Shown here: in pieces, positions 1-3,684 of the stretch
Numbering within the stretch: the stretch's first letter is position 1
Layout: each line of letters starts with the position of its first letter
Source: Solirubrobacterales bacterium
GTDB lineage: Bacteria > Actinomycetota > Thermoleophilia > Solirubrobacterales > Solirubrobacteraceae
NCBI GenBank assembly: GCA_019240015.1
Contig: JAFAZB010000499.1
Location: 1-5,253, forward strand
Reading direction: 5' to 3'
DNA length: 5,253 bases
Translations under genes and position numbers: made by a program
Notes under the pieces: model-generated
Seen by the model: the letters and a program-made list of their open reading frames with translations, nothing else
What the model was told of the DNA's origin: nothing
Databases searched by the model: none

Positions 1-396
1 GGCATCGGGGCTGCGCTCGAGTGGTCAGCCGAGCGCGCACTGCTCGTGCCGGGCGATTGCCCGCTGCTCGATCCGGCCGAGCTCGATCGGCTGCTGGGGG
101 ATCCAGTCGCGCCGCCCACGGTGCTGGTCGTGCCCGACCGGCACGGGACCGGCACCAATGCGCTGCTGCTCTCGCCACCGGGCGCGCTCGAGCCGTCGTT
201 CGGTCCAGGCAGCTGCGCACGGCATCTGGCCGACGCGAAGCGCGCGGGAGTGCCCGGCGAGCTCGTGCAGGTGCCCTCGCTGGCGCTGGACATCGACACC
301 CCGGAGGACCTCGCAGCGATCAGGGAGGTGTTCGCGCTCCGGTCGGACGGCGCGCCGCATACGCGGGCGGTGATCGGGCAGCTCGCACGATGCTGA
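1..396 (+). CDS. cofC: 2-phospho-L-lactate/PEP guanylyltransferase CofC (FbiD), C-terminal part, 5' truncated by window edge
   Basis: The frame is open from base 1 and gives 131 residues before the TGA at 394-396. Seen: LVPGDCPLLD near the start (the nucleotide/metal-binding GDxPLL segment of this family), then VVPDRHGTGTNALLLSPP, SFGPGS..RH and LALDIDTPEDL, in the order found in CofC/FbiD. Known of the family: it joins GTP with 2-phospho-L-lactate or phosphoenolpyruvate to make the activated lactyl/enolpyruvyl-diphospho-guanosine that CofD transfers to Fo during coenzyme F420 synthesis in the cytoplasm. The N-terminal Rossmann start, probably some 80 residues, lies outside the window, so the true start cannot be given. 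The stop overlaps the cofE start (ATGCTGA), implying translational coupling. The substrate preference (PEP or phospholactate) cannot be read from this part. Confidence 0.9.
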   Translation, partial: GIGAALEWSAERALLVPGDCPLLDPAELDRLLGDPVAPPTVLVVPDRHGTGTNALLLSPPGALEPSFGPGSCARHLADAKRAGVPGELVQVPSLALDIDTPEDLAAIREVFALRSDGAPHTRAVIGQLARC

Positions 397-1139
397 CCGC
401 CCAAGCGCTCCCGGGGATTCCGGAGGTCAGGGCGGGGGACGATCTCGGCGCTCTGATCTCGGCGGCGCTTCCGTCCGGCGGCCTGAGCGCGGACGACGTC
501 GTGGTAGTCGCACACAAGATCGTCTCGAAGGCCGAGGGCAGGACGCGTGCGCTGGCCGCCGTGGCCCCGGGCGAACGGGCGCTCGAGCTCGCGACGAAGC
601 TCGACAAGGATCCTCGCCACGTGCAGGTGATCCTTGAGGAGTCGCGAGAGATCCGGCGGGCACAGCGCGGCGTGCTGATCTGCGTCACCCACCACGGGTT
701 CGTGTGCGCCAACGCCGGCGTCGACGCCTCCAACGCCCCGGGGTCCGAGGTCGTGGTCCTGCTGCCCCGCGAGCCGGATCGCTCGGCGCGGGCGATCCGG
801 GCCGCGCTGCGTGAGCGCACGGGCATTGCGCCGGCGGTCCTGATCACCGACTCCTTCGGGCGGGCATGGCGCCACGGACAGTGCGACGTCGCGCTCGGCT
901 GCGCCGGGTTGGCCCCGCTCGAGGACTGGCGGGGGCGCACCGACGCTCGCGGCCGTGAGCTGCACGCCACCTGGATCGCGACCGCCGATCAGCTCGCCGC
1001 CGCGGCCGACCTCGCCCGGACCAAAGACGGGATGCAGCCGGTCGTGGTGATCGGCGGCGCGGGGCGCTACGTGACAGCGCACGACGGACCCGGCGCGGCC
1101 GCGCTGATCAGGCCAAGAGCGGAGGACTTGTTCAGGTAG
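390..1139 (+). CDS. cofE: Coenzyme F420-0:L-glutamate ligase CofE (stand-alone, 249 aa)
   Basis: CofE adds the first gamma-linked glutamates to F420-0 using GTP. Seen: VVVVAHKIVSKAEGR (37-51), KDPRHVQVILEES (73-85), GVLICVTHHGFVCANAGVD (94-112), VLITDSFGRAWRHGQCDVALG (150-170) and LEDWRGRTDARGREL (177-191). These are the conserved blocks of the ligase; D112 and D154 are the likely metal/GTP-site acids by family analogy. The start is the ATG at 390, inside the end of cofC (ATGCTGA, 7-base overlap). The frame is open further upstream to 21, but that stretch is a shadow of cofC. There is no strong Shine-Dalgarno before 390, so coupling to cofC is likely. The length matches single-domain CofE; it lacks the C-terminal nitroreductase-like domain found in mycobacterial FbiB (about 450 aa). 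trpB2 follows after a 10-base gap. Confidence 0.95.
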   Translation: MLTAQALPGIPEVRAGDDLGALISAALPSGGLSADDVVVVAHKIVSKAEGRTRALAAVAPGERALELATKLDKDPRHVQVILEESREIRRAQRGVLICVTHHGFVCANAGVDASNAPGSEVVVLLPREPDRSARAIRAALRERTGIAPAVLITDSFGRAWRHGQCDVALGCAGLAPLEDWRGRTDARGRELHATWIATADQLAAAADLARTKDGMQPVVVIGGAGRYVTAHDGPGAAALIRPRAEDLFR

Positions 1140-1149
1140 GGTGCGCTCG

Positions 1150-2514
1150 ATGAGCGAGGAGAGGGTCAAGTACACGCTGAGCGAGGACCAGATCCCCACC
1201 CACTGGGTCAATCTGCTGGTCGACCTGCCGGGCGATCCGTTACCCCCGCTGCACCCCGGGACGCTGCAGCCAGTCGGGCCCGATGACCTGTCGCCGATCT
1301 TCCCGATGGGGCTGATCATGCAGGAGGTCTCGTCCGAGCCGCAGGTCGAGATCCCCGAGGCCGTGCGCGAGGTGTACAAGCTGTGGCGCCCTACGCCGCT
1401 GCTGAGGGCCCGCCGGCTCGAGCGCGCGCTCGATACCCCGGCCCATATCTACTACAAGTACGAGGGAGTCTCCCCGGCCGGTTCGCACAAGCCGAACACC
1501 GCAGTGGTGCAGGCCTACGAGAACGCCCAGGCGGGAATCCGCCGCTTGGCGACCGAGACCGGCGCGGGTCAGTGGGGCTCGGCGCTGGCGTTTGCGTGCT
1601 CGCTGTTCGGGCTGGAGTGCGAGGTGTTCATGGTCGGCTCGAGCTACGACCAGAAGCCGTACCGCCGCTCGATGATGGAGACCTGGGGCGCCACCGTCCA
1701 TCGCTCCCCGTCCGAGCTGACCGCGGCGGGGCGAGCCAACGCCGCGCACCCCACGGGCTCGCTGGGAATCGCGATCTCCGAAGCGGTCGAGGTGGCCGCG
1801 GGGCGCGAGGACACCAACTACTCGCTGGGCTCGGTCCTGAACCACGTTTGTCTGCACCAGACGGTGATCGGCCAGGAGGCCGCAGCGCAGATGGCGCTGG
1901 CGGGCGAAGCGCCGAACATCGTGATCGGGTGCGTCGGCGGGGGATCGAACTTCGCCGGGCTGGCGTTCCCGTTTGTGCGCGAGGTGCTGGGCGGCGCCGC
2001 TCGAACCAAGTTCCTGGCCGCCGAGCCCGCGGCTTGCCCCACGCTCACCCGCGGCGCCTACCGCTACGACTTCGGCGACACCGCCGGCTTGACGCCGCTG
2101 ATGCCGATGTACACGCTCGGTCACGACTTCGTCCCGCCGCCGGTGCACGCCGGCGGGCTGCGGTACCACGGCGACTCCCCGCTGCTGTGCGGCCTGGTTC
2201 GGGGCGGCGTGGTGCAGGCACGGGCCTACGGCCAGAACGACGCGTTCGCCGCCGCGGTGCAGTTCGCGCGCTGCGAAGGGATCATCCCGGGCCCTGAGCC
2301 CTCACACGCGATCAAGGCCGCGATCGACGAGGCACTCGCGGCGCGCGAGGCCGGCGAGCCGCGCGTGATCCTGTTCGGGCTGTCGGGCCACGGTCACTTC
2401 GACCTGAGCGCATACGACGCGTTCCTGAGCGGCCAGCTCGAGGACCCGGAGTTCTCGGAGGCCGACATGGAGGCCGCCCTCGAGCGCCTGCCCGACGCGC
2501 CCGCGATCGCTTAG
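1150..2514 (+). CDS. trpB2: TrpB2-type tryptophan synthase beta chain (PLP-dependent)
   Basis: This is the TrpB2 (TrpB-like) branch, 454 aa, longer at the N-terminus than the TrpB1 that pairs with TrpA. Seen: N-terminal SEDQIPTHWVNLLVDLP and IFPMGLIMQE blocks typical of TrpB2; WRPTPLLRARRLE; YYKYEGVSPAGSHKPNT with PLP lysine K114; TETGAGQWGSALAFA; SYDQKPYRRSMMETWGA; the phosphate-binding GGGSN at 263-267; PAACPTLTRG; and SGHGHFD at 412-418. Known: TrpB enzymes condense indole with serine to give tryptophan, and some TrpB2 proteins accept O-phosphoserine or act without tight TrpA binding. Start choice: ATG 1150 has a weak GTAGGG about 8 bases upstream. GTG 1141 is also in frame (three more residues), but its nearest GGAGG (1121-1125) is too far away. 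It sits about 10 bases after cofE, so it is probably cotranscribed with it. Which substrate it uses in this cell is not shown. Confidence 0.93.
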   Translation: MSEERVKYTLSEDQIPTHWVNLLVDLPGDPLPPLHPGTLQPVGPDDLSPIFPMGLIMQEVSSEPQVEIPEAVREVYKLWRPTPLLRARRLERALDTPAHIYYKYEGVSPAGSHKPNTAVVQAYENAQAGIRRLATETGAGQWGSALAFACSLFGLECEVFMVGSSYDQKPYRRSMMETWGATVHRSPSELTAAGRANAAHPTGSLGIAISEAVEVAAGREDTNYSLGSVLNHVCLHQTVIGQEAAAQMALAGEAPNIVIGCVGGGSNFAGLAFPFVREVLGGAARTKFLAAEPAACPTLTRGAYRYDFGDTAGLTPLMPMYTLGHDFVPPPVHAGGLRYHGDSPLLCGLVRGGVVQARAYGQNDAFAAAVQFARCEGIIPGPEPSHAIKAAIDEALAAREAGEPRVILFGLSGHGHFDLSAYDAFLSGQLEDPEFSEADMEAALERLPDAPAIA

Positions 2515-2535
2515 GGGGCGGGGCGGGGCTCGGGG
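2514..2535 (+). other. Candidate G-quadruplex at the trpB2 stop codon
   Basis: Four runs of four or five G lie on the coding strand: 2514-2518, 2520-2523, 2525-2528 and 2532-2535, with loops of 1, 1 and 3 bases. The first G belongs to the TAG stop of trpB2. Short loops and long tracts are the pattern expected of a stable quadruplex, in RNA as well as DNA. A competing small hairpin (GCCCG-TTG-CGGGC, 2535-2547) overlaps its 3' edge. Function is inferred only; it could affect termination or decay of the trpB2 mRNA, or be a by-product of GC bias. Confidence 0.5.
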
Positions 2536-2552
2536 CCCGTTGCGGGCGTCCC

Positions 2553-2580
2553 GGGGCGGGTGAGCGGTCGCTCGCCCCCC
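2553..2580 (+). terminator. GC hairpin, possible trpB2 terminator lacking a U-tract
   Basis: GGGTGAGC (2558-2565) can pair with GCTCGCCC (2570-2577) around the tetraloop GGTC. This gives eight pairs counting one T/G wobble, and after a C/C mismatch two more G-C pairs (2555-2556 with 2579-2580). It lies 44 bases after the trpB2 stop. No T run follows on the plus strand (ACCGAGAATCG), so it is not a classic intrinsic terminator. Hairpins without U-tracts are often proposed as terminators in GC-rich actinobacteria. It could equally act as an mRNA-stabilising 3' stem. Confidence 0.4.
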
Positions 2581-2591
2581 ACCGAGAATCG

Positions 2592-2694
2592 TCAAAAAGT
2601 GACCACTGGGTCGTGGGATTCCGTGGGTGTGGGCGCTGGCGGTCGTCTCCTGGACGTGAGCGGACCCACCCCTCGGCCGACGCCGACCAGTGGT
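2592..2694 (-). terminator. Long imperfect hairpin plus T5, candidate terminator of the fabF-accD-fabI operon
   Basis: Nested complementary arms are ACCACTGG 2602-2609 with CCAGTGGT 2687-2694; GTCG 2610-2613 with CGAC 2678-2681; GTGGGCGCT 2629-2637 with 2659-2669 (nine pairs, a two-base GA bulge at 2663-2664); and CGTC 2644-2647 with GACG 2653-2656. Read on the minus strand, the closing arm is followed after CAC by TTTTT (2598-2594), the only T run of this size in the gap. Stem plus U-tract on the fabI side is the layout of an intrinsic terminator, although the stem is long and interrupted and lies about 200 bases past the fabI stop. It may instead be a structured RNA element. Confidence 0.35.
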
Positions 2695-2704
2695 GGGATT
2701 GCGT
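2601..2704. repeat. Imperfect direct repeat pair flanking the inverted repeat
   Basis: GACCACTGGGTCGTGGGATT (2601-2620) followed by CCGT recurs about 84 bases later as GACCAGTGGTGGGATTGCGT (2685-2704). The two agree at GACCA, TGG and GTGGGATT with a three-base length difference and few substitutions. The shared GTGGGATT blocks are 2613-2620 and 2693-2700. Because the outer parts are nearly self-complementary, the copies can also pair as an inverted repeat. I recognise no known element here and see no transposase or target-site duplication. Confidence 0.5.
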
Positions 2705-2719
2705 CGATCGACGGGCGGG

Positions 2720-2867
2720 CGCGACCCGCCCCACGCCGCGCGAGCGGGCGCGACCCCGCCCGACGCCGCGCGACCCTGCCCGACGCCGCGCGACCCGCCC
2801 CACGCCGCGCGACCCCGCCCGACACGCCGCGACGCCGCGCGCCCCGCCCGACGCCGCGCGACCCCCC
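2720..2867. repeat. Degenerate ~20-bp tandem repeat array
   Basis: The consensus is about CGCGACCCCGCCCGACGCCG. Units by eye are 2720-2738, 2749-2768, 2769-2788, 2789-2807, 2808-2829 (with two extra bases, then an eight-base CGACGCCG stub to 2837), 2838-2856 and a truncated 2857-2867. A CGCGAGCGGG insert lies between the first and second. Units alternate between forms of 19 bases (CCCGCCCCACG) and 20 bases (CCCCGCCCGACG). There are no unique spacers, so this is not CRISPR. On the minus strand each unit carries GGGCGGGG or a close variant. The array lies in the fabI 3' flank, and slippage during replication would explain its origin. Confidence 0.75.
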
Positions 2868-2882
2868 AAGAACCCCCAAGAA
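2863..2882. repeat. Tandem doublet CCCCCAAGAA just downstream of fabI
   Basis: CCCCCAAGAA occurs twice without a gap, 2863-2872 and 2873-2882, 17 bases beyond the fabI stop on the minus-strand transcript. There it reads TTCTTGGGGG twice, giving G5-G6 tracts separated by TTCTT. Its less GC-pure sequence sets it apart from the adjoining 20-bp array. No function is evident. Confidence 0.65.
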
Positions 2883-2898
2883 ACCCGCGACGGCCCTC

Positions 2899-3684
2899 CT
2901 ACCCCGACGCCGCCGCGCTCGGCGCCCCCACCGCGTGGAAGCCGCCGTCCACGTGCAGGATCTCGCCGCTGATCGCGCGCGCGTAGTCCGACAGCAAGAA
3001 GCAGATCGCGTCCGCCACCGTCGAGGGATCGGACACATCCCAGCCCAGCGGCGCCTGCTCGCGCCACAGCTCGGCGAGGCCATCGAAACCCGGGATGCCG
3101 CGCGCGGCGACTGTTCCCAGCGGCCCGGCCGAGACCAGGTTGACTCGGACTCCCTGGGGTCCCAGGTCGCGGGCCAGGTAGCGCGAAACAGACTCGAGCG
3201 CCGCCTTCGCGACGCCCATCCAGTCGTAGATCGGCCACGCCACGCTGGCGTCGAAATCGAGCCCGACGATGCTCCCGCCCGCCCCCAACAGCGGCACGAG
3301 CGCCGCCGCCAGCGCCTTGAGCGAGAACGCGCTGGTCTGAAACGCCTGCGCCGCACTCTCCGCCGGGGCGGTCATGAAGCGCCCTCCTAGCGCGTCTTCG
3401 GGCGCGAACGCGATCGCGTGCAGCGCGCCATCGACGCCACCCCAGCGCTCTCGCAGGGTGTCGGTCAGCGCCTCGAGGTCAGAGCGCTTGTTGACGTCGA
3501 GCTCCAGCACCTCGACCGGCTCGGGCAGCCGCTCAGCTGCCCGCTCGGTCATCCGCCTGACCCGGCCGAAGCTGGTCAGCAGCACGGTGGCGCCTTCACG
3601 CTGCGCGCGCTCCGCGGCGTGAAACGCGATCGAGTCCTTTGTTATGACGCCGGTGAGGAGGAGCCGCTTGCCCTCGAGGATCAC
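2899..3684 (-). CDS. fabI: Enoyl-[acyl-carrier-protein] reductase (NADH), FabI/InhA family
   Basis: FabI carries out the final reduction of each cycle of type II fatty acid synthesis in the cytoplasm. The protein is 261 aa, normal for the family. Seen: the FabI form of the NAD-binding start, GKRLLLTGVITKDSIAFHAA (5-24); SFGR (38-41); ELDV (61-64); HAIAFAPEDALGG (89-101); and the active site IYDWMGVAK with Y153 and K160 spaced Tyr-x6-Lys, which separates FabI/InhA from FabG-type Tyr-x3-Lys reductases. Also seen are SAGPLGTVA (185-193) and VDGGFHAVG (245-253). DFDASVAWPIYDWM resembles InhA. The start is GTG (3684-3682), overlapping the accD stop by four bases (GTGA); MILEGKRLL is the usual N-terminus of such proteins. 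The ribosome-binding region lies inside the 33-bp repeat of the upstream gene. The stop is TAG (2901-2899). It is the last gene of the operon before the convergent gap. Confidence 0.96.
   Translation of the reverse strand: MILEGKRLLLTGVITKDSIAFHAAERAQREGATVLLTSFGRVRRMTERAAERLPEPVEVLELDVNKRSDLEALTDTLRERWGGVDGALHAIAFAPEDALGGRFMTAPAESAAQAFQTSAFSLKALAAALVPLLGAGGSIVGLDFDASVAWPIYDWMGVAKAALESVSRYLARDLGPQGVRVNLVSAGPLGTVAARGIPGFDGLAELWREQAPLGWDVSDPSTVADAICFLLSDYARAISGEILHVDGGFHAVGAPSAAASG

Larger units (their letters stand above)
2515..2898. other. Convergent intergenic region without a credible gene
   Basis: These 384 bases separate the trpB2 stop from the fabI stop. They hold, left to right: a G-tract cluster, a GC-rich hairpin (2553-2580), a short A-richer patch (2587-2599), a long imperfect inverted repeat (2602-2694), a 12-base perfect palindrome CGTCGATCGACG (2702-2713), a degenerate tandem array (2720-2867) and a CCCCCAAGAA doublet (2863-2882). 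Open frames cross it on both strands, but their translations are low-complexity Arg/Pro/Ala/Gly and match no family I know. The region is best read as two 3' untranslated tails and terminators. The plus strand is G-rich at its left end and C-rich at its right end, so each converging transcript has a G-rich tail. Confidence 0.7.

Noticed and set aside
21..389. N-terminal extension of the cofE frame
   Set aside because: It overlaps cofC in another frame, has Arg/Ala-rich composition, and CofE homology begins at the ATG at 390.
1240..1242. TTA leucine codon in trpB2 as a bldA-like regulatory signal
   Set aside because: TTA control is established for Streptomyces; one TTA in a housekeeping-type gene of an uncertain lineage is weak evidence.
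2601..2704. Attachment site or integrase target
   Set aside because: No tRNA, integrase or phage gene is present, and the direct repeats are short and imperfect.
2720..2867. CRISPR array
   Set aside because: Units are contiguous and degenerate, with no unique spacers of regular length and no cas genes in the window.
2312..3356. Minus-strand open frames continuing through the array past fabI
   Set aside because: They are out-of-frame readings of fabI and of the 20-bp repeats, with no recognisable domain or credible start.
2560..3390. Long plus-strand open frame covering the gap and the antisense of fabI
   Set aside because: Its translation is low-complexity Arg/Pro/Ala from the tandem array and then antisense to a clear fabI; absence of stops is expected at this GC content.
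3400..3420. FabI Ala90/Ala92 as natural isoniazid or triclosan resistance (positions of InhA Ser94 and E. coli FabI Gly93)
   Set aside because: Drug-sensitive FabI proteins, such as that of S. aureus with HSIAFAN, also have Ala at the second position, so these residues alone do not support a resistance claim.
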